DNA of 16,033 nucleotides from NCBI GenBank assembly GCA_002308815.1, contig DBVX01000033.1, positions 15,874 through 31,906 of the forward strand, in the 5' to 3' direction. Below the pieces are notes generated by a model that was not told the DNA's origin, did not search any database, and was given only the letters and a program-made list of their open reading frames with translations. The position numbers and the translations under genes were made by a program. The DNA is from Bacteroidales bacterium UBA1253 (GTDB taxonomy: Bacteria; Bacteroidota; Bacteroidia; Bacteroidales; Paludibacteraceae). Below, in pieces: positions 1 to 7,283 of the stretch (its first letter is position 1; every line of letters begins with the position of its first letter).

Positions 1-1398
1 GACAAATACGAAAGTTGGATGGACGGCACCGTAGTGACGATTGATGACGAGAATCGCATTCAGCGTTTTATTCCTAATAGTCAGTTCCGGTACGAGGAGA
101 TTCCGGATTATTACAAGACGGTGAATATCTACAAGTTCTCACAGGCTTTCTCGGAACACATGTACGTGCCGTTTTTGGAGGCATACAGTTCTGCACTGGG
201 TAACAATGAGTATTACGAGCAGGTATTGCGTGTCATCACAATGCTGGACAACTCCACGTTGCGTGCGTTGCCTTTGGAGGGGGAACAGTGGTATGAGATA
301 GATGACATTCAGGATCTGGATATAGCGGAATCCATTTTTACGGACAGACAGTACGATTTGTTGTGCTCACGCTATGGAGGCTATTGGCGTTATCCTCATC
401 TGTCGGACTTCTGCTATCTGGTCAATCCGTATTTCCCCAACCAGCGGATGCGAGACGAACTGGCGGCAAGTTTTAACCGACTGCTGACAAACTATCCTTC
501 TGGACAGAGAGTGAACAACCTGCTGGCGGCAAAGGATTTTGAGGTGAAACAGGATTATATACTGGTAGGAAACGGAGCTGCAGAACTGATTAAAGCATTG
601 TCAGTTCAGATGTTAGGAAAGGTAGGTATGATTCGCCCTACTTTTGAGGAATACCCAAACCGTTTGATGCAGGAACAGGTGGTAGTATATACTCCTACCC
701 AGAAAGATTTCCGTTACACGGCTGATGACTTGATGGATTACTTTGCAGACAAACGGATTGGTTCGTTAGTGCTGATAAATCCTGACAACCCGACCGGCAA
801 TTACATACCGTATGCTGATTGTCTGCGTCTGGCTCAATGGTGCCAGAATAAGGATATTATGCTTGTGCTGGATGAGAGTTTTATTGACTTTTCAACAGAG
901 CACCCAACATTCCTTAGGAATGAAGTATTGGAGAAATTTAACCATTTGGTAGTGGTGAAGAGTATCTCCAAGTCACATGGTGTACCGGGATTACGTTTGG
1001 GCGTTATGGCGACAAGCAACCAGAATCTGATGATGAATGTCCGCAGGGAGGTAAGTATATGGAATATCAACTCATTCGGCGAATTCTTCCTGCAGATTCT
1101 GGGCAAATACGAAAATTCCTATTCCGAGGCGATGGATGCTTTTCGCAGAGAGCGTGCAAGATTTGTAAAACAGCTGGAACGGATTCCGTGGCTTCGGGTT
1201 CTTCCGAGCGAGGCGAACTATGTGCTGTGCGAAGTGACAGACCGTTTCACTTCGCGTGAGCTGGCGGTACGGCTGCTGCGCGAATATAATATCCTGATAA
1301 AGGATTGCACACAGAAATGCAGAGGCAATTATGTACGCTTGGCTGTAAAGGACGAGAAGGATAATAACCGCATAACAAATGCCTTGAACACTTTATGA
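1..1398 (+). CDS. Cytidylyltransferase-aminotransferase fusion (LicC/PntC-like + class I/II PLP aminotransferase), 5' partial
   Basis: The reading frame is open from base 1, so the true start and the N-terminal nucleotide-binding signature lie outside the window; 465 codons are visible. Visible residues ~1-112 resemble the C-terminal part of a LicC-type sugar-phosphate/choline-phosphate nucleotidyltransferase, including WYEIDD at ~97-102, where this family places a metal-binding Asp. Residues ~115-465 are a fold-type I aminotransferase of the HisC/CobD-like group: GNGAAEL near 190 (PLP phosphate), NPDNPTG at 260, the cofactor Asp in LDES at ~291, and the Schiff-base Lys at ~324 in SISKS. Known precedent: Treponema denticola PntC-AEPT fuses a phosphonate-specific cytidylyltransferase to a 2-aminoethylphosphonate transaminase. 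By inference this enzyme makes an amino-phosph(on)ate by transamination and activates it with CTP for the LicD-like protein two genes downstream. The stop overlaps the next start (ATGA). Alternative substrates are phosphocholine-like or serinol-phosphate-like compounds. The fusion is certain; the substrate is not. Confidence 0.85.
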   Translation, partial: DKYESWMDGTVVTIDDENRIQRFIPNSQFRYEEIPDYYKTVNIYKFSQAFSEHMYVPFLEAYSSALGNNEYYEQVLRVITMLDNSTLRALPLEGEQWYEIDDIQDLDIAESIFTDRQYDLLCSRYGGYWRYPHLSDFCYLVNPYFPNQRMRDELAASFNRLLTNYPSGQRVNNLLAAKDFEVKQDYILVGNGAAELIKALSVQMLGKVGMIRPTFEEYPNRLMQEQVVVYTPTQKDFRYTADDLMDYFADKRIGSLVLINPDNPTGNYIPYADCLRLAQWCQNKDIMLVLDESFIDFSTEHPTFLRNEVLEKFNHLVVVKSISKSHGVPGLRLGVMATSNQNLMMNVRREVSIWNINSFGEFFLQILGKYENSYSEAMDAFRRERARFVKQLERIPWLRVLPSEANYVLCEVTDRFTSRELAVRLLREYNILIKDCTQKCRGNYVRLAVKDEKDNNRITNALNTL

Positions 1399-2306
1399 GG
1401 ATTATCACTAATCAGCAAATAGCGGATTTGGGTATTTCTCCGCGTGAATGCGTAGAGTGGTTACGTGAGTCTTTCTGTATGAAGTATGAGGCTCAATTAC
1501 CAACCAAAATCAGCCTTCATCCGCAGGGTAGTGATTTCATCAATACGATGCCCTGTCTTTTACCCGAACAATATGGGCGTTTCGGCGTAAAGGTTGTCTC
1601 ACGCGTAGCCGGGCAGAAACCATCGCTGCATTCGGATTTGTTGCTATATGATTCTAAGACAGGCGAATTGCTTTCATTAATGGACGCGGATTGGATAACT
1701 CAAATGCGCACTGGAGCTGTCGCGGCATTAACTATTCAAACATTACAAAAAGTGAATGCGAAGGTTTTTTCGTTTATTGGTTTAGGGAGTACAGCGAAAG
1801 CCACAATGATGTGTTTGCAGACAATTTTACCCAAAGAGAAGCAAATTATGGTAAAATTATTGCGCTATAAAGATCAGGCTGAGTGCTTTGCAGCACAGTT
1901 CGCTCATCCACAAATGCAATTCGAGATAGTTGATACACACGAAGAACTGTTAAGAGAGTGTGATGTGTTAGTGTCAGCGGTAACCGAGATGCCTGAACTT
2001 TTTTGTGCGGATGACGCGTTGTTTCCGAAAGGAATATTATTAGTCCCTATTCATACACGGGGTTTTCAGAATTGTGATTTGTTCTTTGATCACGTGTTTG
2101 CAGATGACAGAGGGCATGTGGAGGGCTTTAAGTACTTCCATCAGTTCAGGGCATTTAATGAAATGAGCGAGGTTCTGTTGGGAAAAGCAGATGGCCGTCA
2201 ATCCGATGATGAGCGGATTCTGGCGTATAACATTGGTATAGGACTGCATGACGTATTCTTCGCATCTTTGATTTATGAGAGACTTAATAGTCCGCATATT
2301 GGTTAG
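1395..2306 (+). CDS. Ornithine cyclodeaminase / mu-crystallin family NAD(P)-dependent enzyme
   Basis: This 303-residue protein has the usual family length (~300-350). Visible family features are the FGVKVVS segment near 73 (the substrate-side Lys of the family), LLLYDSKTGELLSLMDA followed by QMRTGA around 92-118 with the conserved Arg, a Rossmann loop IGLGSTA near 134, SAVTEMPELF near 195, and a late Asp-rich stretch near 224-236. Family members catalyse NAD(P)-linked cyclodeamination or reduction of imines: ornithine or lysine cyclodeaminase, ketimine reductase, the SbnB diaminopropionate-pathway enzyme, and alanine dehydrogenase in Archaea. It starts at the ATGA overlap with the cytidylyltransferase-aminotransferase gene and overlaps the LicD-like gene by 32 bases, so it is almost certainly co-translated with them. 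That context argues for making or modifying a small amino compound destined for a surface glycan rather than housekeeping proline synthesis. A hand-counted sample (1741-1800) is ~37% GC, lower than the surroundings. The reaction cannot be assigned from sequence. Confidence 0.85.
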   Translation: MRIITNQQIADLGISPRECVEWLRESFCMKYEAQLPTKISLHPQGSDFINTMPCLLPEQYGRFGVKVVSRVAGQKPSLHSDLLLYDSKTGELLSLMDADWITQMRTGAVAALTIQTLQKVNAKVFSFIGLGSTAKATMMCLQTILPKEKQIMVKLLRYKDQAECFAAQFAHPQMQFEIVDTHEELLRECDVLVSAVTEMPELFCADDALFPKGILLVPIHTRGFQNCDLFFDHVFADDRGHVEGFKYFHQFRAFNEMSEVLLGKADGRQSDDERILAYNIGIGLHDVFFASLIYERLNSPHIG

Positions 2307-2964
2307 ATCCGGTTTGTACAAGCCAATTGTGGAACTCATCGGGCGTATTGAATTTGAGGTGCAGGCTCGGCGGATGAAACGCGACGGATTGCAAATGCTG
2401 TCCGCCGCTGACAAGGCATTCACCAGAATGGGTGTGCGCGCGTTTCTGACTTACGGCGCGTTGCTGGGCGCGTACCGCGAGCACGGCTTCATATCTTACG
2501 ATCCTGATATTGATTTAGGAGTACTGGCTTCGGAAATTCCTGCTAACATGCACGAACAAATGCGAAAGGCAGGTTTCCGGCTGCTGCGTCAGAACTACAT
2601 CGGTACGACAGGACAGGTATGTGAAGAGACGTATGAATACAGGAAAATACACCTTGACGTTTTCTTTTATTTTCCTGAAGGCGAAGATTTATACAGCGTC
2701 ATCCAGCGCAGACACGAAACGAAGGAATGGAAAGAGGCGAACACCACGGACGGATTCCCCTGCGACCGCAGTTATGTGCCATCATGTGGCTTTGAACGCA
2801 GGGATTTTTTAGGGCTGGACGTATATATGCCTGATGACACGGACGGGTGGCTTCGCGCTATTTATTCCGACTCCTATATGACACCTGTCAAAAACTGGAA
2901 TGCAAAGGACTATAAAACACGAATAGTTCATACTTCAGAAAGATCCTACAGGAGGTGCTGCTAA
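2275..2964 (+). CDS. LicD-family phosphocholine/phospho-amine transferase
   Basis: The 229-residue protein carries the LicD/fukutin signature: TYGALLGAYREHGF at ~59-72 followed by YDPDIDLG at 75-82, with Asp 76, 78 and 80 as likely metal ligands, and the family's late SDSYMTP near 200. LicD enzymes move phosphocholine from CDP-choline onto a sugar of a teichoic acid, LPS or capsule; the broader family moves other CDP-linked phospho-groups. Together with the upstream cytidylyltransferase fusion it forms a plausible activate-and-transfer pair. It is shorter than many LicD proteins (~260-300) but both ends look natural. The ATG at 2275 lies inside the preceding gene (32-base overlap); the next in-frame Met, at residue ~34, would still leave the signature intact. 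There is no signal peptide, fitting action at the cytoplasmic face. The donor group could be phosphocholine, phosphoethanolamine or an aminoalkylphosphonate. Confidence 0.85.
   Translation: MRDLIVRILVRSGLYKPIVELIGRIEFEVQARRMKRDGLQMLSAADKAFTRMGVRAFLTYGALLGAYREHGFISYDPDIDLGVLASEIPANMHEQMRKAGFRLLRQNYIGTTGQVCEETYEYRKIHLDVFFYFPEGEDLYSVIQRRHETKEWKEANTTDGFPCDRSYVPSCGFERRDFLGLDVYMPDDTDGWLRAIYSDSYMTPVKNWNAKDYKTRIVHTSERSYRRCC
2950..2957 (+). promoter_or_regulatory. Possible strong Shine-Dalgarno site for the 2968 gene
   Basis: AGGAGGTG matches eight bases of the canonical anti-Shine-Dalgarno complement and ends 10 bases before the ATG at 2968. It lies within the last codons of the LicD-like gene. None of the other starts I examined here has a comparable site, as expected for Bacteroidetes, where leaders seldom use Shine-Dalgarno pairing. 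It may be a coding coincidence (Arg-Arg-Cys codons). Confidence 0.35.
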
Positions 2965-2967
2965 TTT

Positions 2968-3897
2968 ATGCGAAGCATAAGGACATATCTGGAAATTCTG
3001 CGCAAAAAGGGGGTTTACACTTGTCTGCGCGAGACGAAGAAGGCGGTATGGCCCGTGTGGTGGACTCACAGCCGGGCGGCGATTGAGCAGATTCAGGCGG
3101 AGCGGACAAGCCGGTATTTGTGGTGCGAATACGGTTCTATGATTTCAGAACCTTTGGAAGCGACACAGGATATTAAGCGGAATAAGCAAATCTGGATCTG
3201 TTGGTTGCAGGGAAGGAACAATGCACCGGAAATAGTGAAAAAATGCATTGATTCTGTGGAGAGATACGGGGATGGATATGAGGTGCATGTATTATCCGCA
3301 GAGACAGTATTTGACTTTGTGTCGCTTCCGGAGCAAATTATTCGCAAATACCAATCCGGTAAAATCGCTTTTACCCATTTCTCAGATATACTTCGTACCG
3401 CTTTATTGGTCCAGCATGGTGGAATATGGATTGATTCGACAGTGTTGCTGACAGATTCAATACCGGAAGTAATTTCAGAACAACCCCTATTCTTTTTTCA
3501 ACGCTCCGTATTACAGTCGGCACCGCATTTTGGATCCAACTGGTTCTTGGTGGCCAACAAGGGCAACCCTGTTATGAAAAGAATGTTAGAACTGCTGATT
3601 GCATATTGGACAGGTGAATGTGTGTTGCGTGATTACTATATATACCACATTTTTATGTATCTTCTGCTTGTCCGTAACACACAGGCGGCAGATATGCTTC
3701 GGACAATGCCATATATTCCAAATGTAGATGCACATACACTTCAGTACAGACTGTTTGAAGATTTCAACGAGCAACAATGGAATCATATCTGTTCACGCAG
3801 CGCGATACACAAACTAACGTGGAAGTTCAATCATAACGAACCTACAGAAAAGAGCGGTACCTATTATGACCATATCCTTCATCATCTGCACGTATAA
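2968..3897 (+). CDS. Capsular polysaccharide synthesis-type glycosyltransferase (GT32-like)
   Basis: The 309-residue cytoplasmic protein has the hallmarks of the capsular polysaccharide synthesis family (Pfam Caps_synth, related to GT32 enzymes). IWICWLQG begins at residue 75 (first strand of the nucleotide-sugar fold). YEVHVL follows near 108. The stretch FTHFSDILRTALLVQHGG leads into GGIWIDSTV at ~151-159, where the Asp at 156 stands in for the DXD metal site. Proteins of this type add a sugar from a nucleotide donor to a growing capsule or LPS glycan. The start follows the LicD-like stop after three bases, and the 3' end overlaps the family 2 glycosyltransferase by 32 bases, so all are read as one transcript. 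Acceptor and donor cannot be predicted. Two hand-counted samples within the gene are about 33% and 40% GC. Confidence 0.85.
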   Translation: MRSIRTYLEILRKKGVYTCLRETKKAVWPVWWTHSRAAIEQIQAERTSRYLWCEYGSMISEPLEATQDIKRNKQIWICWLQGRNNAPEIVKKCIDSVERYGDGYEVHVLSAETVFDFVSLPEQIIRKYQSGKIAFTHFSDILRTALLVQHGGIWIDSTVLLTDSIPEVISEQPLFFFQRSVLQSAPHFGSNWFLVANKGNPVMKRMLELLIAYWTGECVLRDYYIYHIFMYLLLVRNTQAADMLRTMPYIPNVDAHTLQYRLFEDFNEQQWNHICSRSAIHKLTWKFNHNEPTEKSGTYYDHILHHLHV

Positions 3898-4777
3898 CCG
3901 CGAGAAGTACATCTATGAGTGTCTGAGCCGACTGGCAAAGAACACGGTTCGGACGGATTGGGAGATTGTCCTCGTGGACAATAACTCAACCGATTCCACC
4001 GCATCGGAATGCAACCGGTTCCATACGGATTTTCCATCGGTCAATTACCGCTATTTCTTGGAAAAGCAACAGGGTCTGAGTTTTGCCCGCAATCGCGGAA
4101 TACAGGAAGCAAAAGGCGACTGGCTGGTTTTCCTTGACGACGATGCGTTTGTCGAACCCGACTACATCAAGCGTCTTCAACAGCACATTCAGAATCTGAC
4201 CGATATGGCGGCATTTGGGGGTAAGATCCTGCCCTTATTAGAGAACGGTCATACCCCCGAATGGCTCGGTCGATGGACAATGATCTGGCTCTCGGCTCTG
4301 GACATGGGAAGCAGGGTCAAACGTTTCACGGGTAAGCAATACCCCATCGGAGCCAATATGGGAATCGCCCGCAAGACAGCGGAACAAATCGGCTTTTTCG
4401 ACACGAACTTGGGACGCAAAGGCAAGAACTTCATCGGCGGCGAGGAAAAAGACTATTTCTCACGCATCAAGCGGTTGCAGCGACCCGTCTATTACCTACC
4501 CGACATTGCCGTGCGCCACTGCATTCCCGCATCGCGCACCACCGACGAATACATCCGTAAGTTAGGCAGAGGAACAGGCGCGTCGGAACGACTGCGTACC
4601 CGCAGCAAAGGAGCAACGGCGTACGCGGCAGCACTTCTGAAAGAAAGTTTCAAATGGCTCGCCAGCCTTCTTCTCTGCGCCGGGTATATCCTGACCCTCC
4701 ACCCCGTCAAGGGTACGAAACTTATTCTTTTCCGCGCCGAAGTAACGAAAGGACTATTGGAGAAAGAAGCAGACTGA
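3866..4777 (+). CDS. Family 2 glycosyltransferase
   Basis: The 303-residue GT-A enzyme begins with the classic GT2 entry ISFIICTYNREKYI, then EIVLVDNNSTDST near 33-45. FARNRGIQEAKGDW near 73-86 leads to FLDDDAF with Asp 91-93 as the DXD-like metal site. GGEEKDYF near 191-198 is probably the catalytic/acceptor-side acidic motif. Residues ~265-280 (FKWLASLLLCAGYIL) are hydrophobic and may contact the membrane. It overlaps the upstream capsular glycosyltransferase by 32 bases. Its last 56 bases overlap the 3' end of the opposite-strand YfhO-family gene. Three hand-counted samples are about 52, 57 and 60% GC, above most of the upstream operon, which may reflect a different origin. GT2 proteins of this size typically assemble surface glycans on a lipid carrier; the sugar is unknown. 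Confidence 0.88.
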   Translation: MTISFIICTYNREKYIYECLSRLAKNTVRTDWEIVLVDNNSTDSTASECNRFHTDFPSVNYRYFLEKQQGLSFARNRGIQEAKGDWLVFLDDDAFVEPDYIKRLQQHIQNLTDMAAFGGKILPLLENGHTPEWLGRWTMIWLSALDMGSRVKRFTGKQYPIGANMGIARKTAEQIGFFDTNLGRKGKNFIGGEEKDYFSRIKRLQRPVYYLPDIAVRHCIPASRTTDEYIRKLGRGTGASERLRTRSKGATAYAAALLKESFKWLASLLLCAGYILTLHPVKGTKLILFRAEVTKGLLEKEAD

Positions 4778-7199
4778 CACTTGCAAGCAAGGCAACAATA
4801 ATGATTGCCACGCACCAGCGGTCGGTCTTCAGCGCATCGGGTACGAATTCCATCATCACCGTATGACTGCCTGCGGGAATAATCGTAGCGCGAAGCGTAT
4901 AATTCACACGCTCAATGGGTTGCTCCTCTCCGTCCACGTACAGATGCCATCCAGAAGGATAGTAAATCTCCGAAAAGACCGCCAGACGTTCCCTATCCGT
5001 GGATGCGGTGAACGTCAGCCTGTTGGGCGCATAGTCCGTCAGCGTGATTTTACCGGTGCTGTTATCCTCATTCCTGAACAGTTTCTCGCAAACACCCGAT
5101 TCGCACAACCGGCGATTGGGCGCATAGGTCGTATCGGTCACCGCCACGCGCTTCAAATCCAACGTATTCAGAGCATCCGACTCAGCATCGGCCGTGCTGA
5201 CACAAACAAGCGAATCGACAAACCATGCGTTGCCGTAGGCGGCTGGATTATATTTCACACCATCTCGGGTAATGAAATAGCGCGTATTGAGCATATTCAG
5301 TACGGAGAAATTGTTCCTGCTGATATGTGCGTCAATGAGATCCTGATACCGGCGCAGTTTGGCTGCGCTATACCCTCCGACAGACTTCAGACGATAACTG
5401 GTGCGTGAATCGTTGAACGTGTTGGTGTTCACATTCAGCACACGGTACGACAGGTCTTTGTCGCGCAGTATCTCTTCCTCCCACGGTTGCATATTGAAAT
5501 ACGCCTCCTGCGCCTTGGGACTGACAAAGTCCTGCGAACCGAAGAAACGGCGGTTGACGGGTACAAGATCAAAAAGAATCAGAATGCCCAACGCCACATA
5601 CAGATGCCACGTCCTCATCTTGTCTTCCGTGTACATCCATACCACAACAACGGCTAAAACGATGAAAGCGAACGAACGCCAAGCATCCGCTTTGAGCATG
5701 GAAGCGCGCTGACTGAGAATCAGTTGGTAAATATCGTTGCCCATCTGACTCTTCCATGTGTCATAAGAGGATGTAAAATCGCACACCGAACCGCCGAACA
5801 AGGCAACGAAAAGACACAATCCGCCTGTAACAACACCCGCAATCAGAACAGCCGTTGATAAAGGCATTTGTTTTCTGTCGGAAGAGTCATTTCCCTTATC
5901 GGCAACAAGCCGCTGCACGCCGAGCAGAGCAAGCAACGGAATCGTTATCTCCGCCACCACCAGTATGCTCTCTACGGCGCGGAACTTGTTGTACATAGGG
6001 AAATAGTTGTAGAAAAACTCCGTCAAGGGCATAAAGTTGCGTCCCCATGCCAGCATAAGGGAGAACAGGGTGGCTATCAGAAGCACCCACTTGTATGTTC
6101 CCGGAACAATCAAAAGAGCCAATACGAACAGAAAACAGATGACCGCCCCCACGTACACAGGTCCGGATGTGAACATCTTCTCGCCGCGATATGTCGGAGC
6201 CTGACCACAGAACTGTTTGGCACTGTTCTTTGGCACACGCGCCTTTACCAGCCCTTTGTAAAGCGAAGAGTTCGTACCTACGTCATAACCGCTGGCACCG
6301 CCCATAAAGTTCGGTATAAGAAGCGTCATCGTCTCGTCCACTCCGTAACTCCAAGCGGTGACATAGTCCAGATCCAGACCTGCCTTCTCGGACTTATCTT
6401 CCTGATTGAGTTCGCTGTGACCTCCGCGCATTGTTTCCGCCAGATACTCAGTGTTCATCTTCATCCAGCTGAGTTTGCTGCCATACACCATTCCCGCACA
6501 TACCATCAGTACCAGTACACTAATGGTCAACTCATTCCACTGTTTTTCACGCACGTGCTGATACACCTCGCCCAAAGCCATTACGCCCATCAGCATCGCC
6601 ATATAATAGGTCATCTGCGGATGAAGATTCAGACCAATGATTCCGTACAGCAAAAACAGCGGTGCCCCTAACCAATAGCGACGGCGGAAAATGGCATACA
6701 TACCGCCTATCATAGGTGCCAATGCCGCCAGACCGCTCGCTTTGGTGATATGACCGGCAGGGATAATCAGCATAAAATAGGTACTCAGCGTCAGCGCAAA
6801 CGAACCGACTACGCTCAACCACGGATTCACGCCGAAGCACAACAGCATCAGATAGAAACCCAACAGATACCCCATCAGCAATCCCACAGGCTCCCAATCG
6901 CCCGTCATACCAAACTGCGTGATATACTGTAGTCTGCCGCGCAACACATTGGCAGGCGTACTGCCCGTAATCTGGAATGTCGGCATTCCGCCGAACAGCG
7001 AATTGGTCCACCAAGTCGTCTCACCTGTCTGCGCTTTGTATTCACGTGCTTCATGGGAGAACCCCTCCCAATGGGTCACATCACCCGCCTGTAGGACTTT
7101 GCCTTCCAGCAATGGCGAACAATACGCCAACGAGAAAAGTAAAAACACCACTACTGCCACCATATACGGCAGGGGTCGTTTCCAATCTATCTTTTTCAT
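4722..7199 (-). CDS. YfhO-family multi-pass membrane protein (GT-C-like)
   Basis: The 825-residue protein has a first transmembrane segment at ~10-28, an extracytoplasmic loop with GD at 39-40, and TNSLFGGMPTF at ~65-75, all typical of YfhO proteins. About a dozen further hydrophobic segments follow. An extracytoplasmic C-terminal part contains YYPSGWHLYVDG near 746 and NYTLRATIIPAGSH near 764, and a last helix lies at ~796-818. The length fits Bacteroidetes members (~800-850). In Bacillus, YfhO is needed for sugar modification of lipoteichoic acid, apparently using a lipid-linked sugar made by a partner enzyme; the fold resembles GT-C transferases. Here it is the last gene of the giant-protein operon, 84 bases after the methyltransferase. 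By inference it transfers a sugar outside the cytoplasmic membrane onto a glycan or protein; the acceptor is unknown. Its 3' end overlaps the convergent glycosyltransferase. Confidence 0.85.
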   Translation of the reverse strand: MKKIDWKRPLPYMVAVVVFLLFSLAYCSPLLEGKVLQAGDVTHWEGFSHEAREYKAQTGETTWWTNSLFGGMPTFQITGSTPANVLRGRLQYITQFGMTGDWEPVGLLMGYLLGFYLMLLCFGVNPWLSVVGSFALTLSTYFMLIIPAGHITKASGLAALAPMIGGMYAIFRRRYWLGAPLFLLYGIIGLNLHPQMTYYMAMLMGVMALGEVYQHVREKQWNELTISVLVLMVCAGMVYGSKLSWMKMNTEYLAETMRGGHSELNQEDKSEKAGLDLDYVTAWSYGVDETMTLLIPNFMGGASGYDVGTNSSLYKGLVKARVPKNSAKQFCGQAPTYRGEKMFTSGPVYVGAVICFLFVLALLIVPGTYKWVLLIATLFSLMLAWGRNFMPLTEFFYNYFPMYNKFRAVESILVVAEITIPLLALLGVQRLVADKGNDSSDRKQMPLSTAVLIAGVVTGGLCLFVALFGGSVCDFTSSYDTWKSQMGNDIYQLILSQRASMLKADAWRSFAFIVLAVVVVWMYTEDKMRTWHLYVALGILILFDLVPVNRRFFGSQDFVSPKAQEAYFNMQPWEEEILRDKDLSYRVLNVNTNTFNDSRTSYRLKSVGGYSAAKLRRYQDLIDAHISRNNFSVLNMLNTRYFITRDGVKYNPAAYGNAWFVDSLVCVSTADAESDALNTLDLKRVAVTDTTYAPNRRLCESGVCEKLFRNEDNSTGKITLTDYAPNRLTFTASTDRERLAVFSEIYYPSGWHLYVDGEEQPIERVNYTLRATIIPAGSHTVMMEFVPDALKTDRWCVAIIIVALLASVSLLLSPIVLSLLRRGKE

Positions 7200-7283
7200 T
7201 CCGACTAAATATTAGCGTTTTCCGGTTGTCAATAAAAGTATTCCTTATTGCATACAAAATGTCGCTTGTCAAGGCAGTGTCTT

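Noticed and set aside
340..1398. Histidinol-phosphate aminotransferase (histidine biosynthesis)
   Set aside because: The domain resembles HisC, but it is fused to a cytidylyltransferase and sits in a glycan operon with no histidine genes.
1395..2306. Housekeeping ornithine cyclodeaminase for proline synthesis
   Set aside because: The family is broad and the gene is translationally coupled to glycan-decoration genes; no ornithine-specific evidence can be seen.
2275..3897. Two gene overlaps of exactly 32 bases (2275-2306 and 3866-3897)
   Set aside because: The overlapping sequences are unrelated and the equal length is most likely chance.
4863..6671. Open frames on the + strand opposite the YfhO gene (4863-5408, 5868-6671)
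   Set aside because: Same reason: the minus-strand frame has clear family motifs and membrane segments, while these translate to low-complexity Arg/His/Gln-rich sequence.
7200..7283. Internal promoter or terminator in the 84-base gap before yfhO
   Set aside because: TACTTTTA and TTGACA/TAATAT-like pieces occur on the minus strand, but the spacing or last base is wrong, and I found no hairpin with a T-run.
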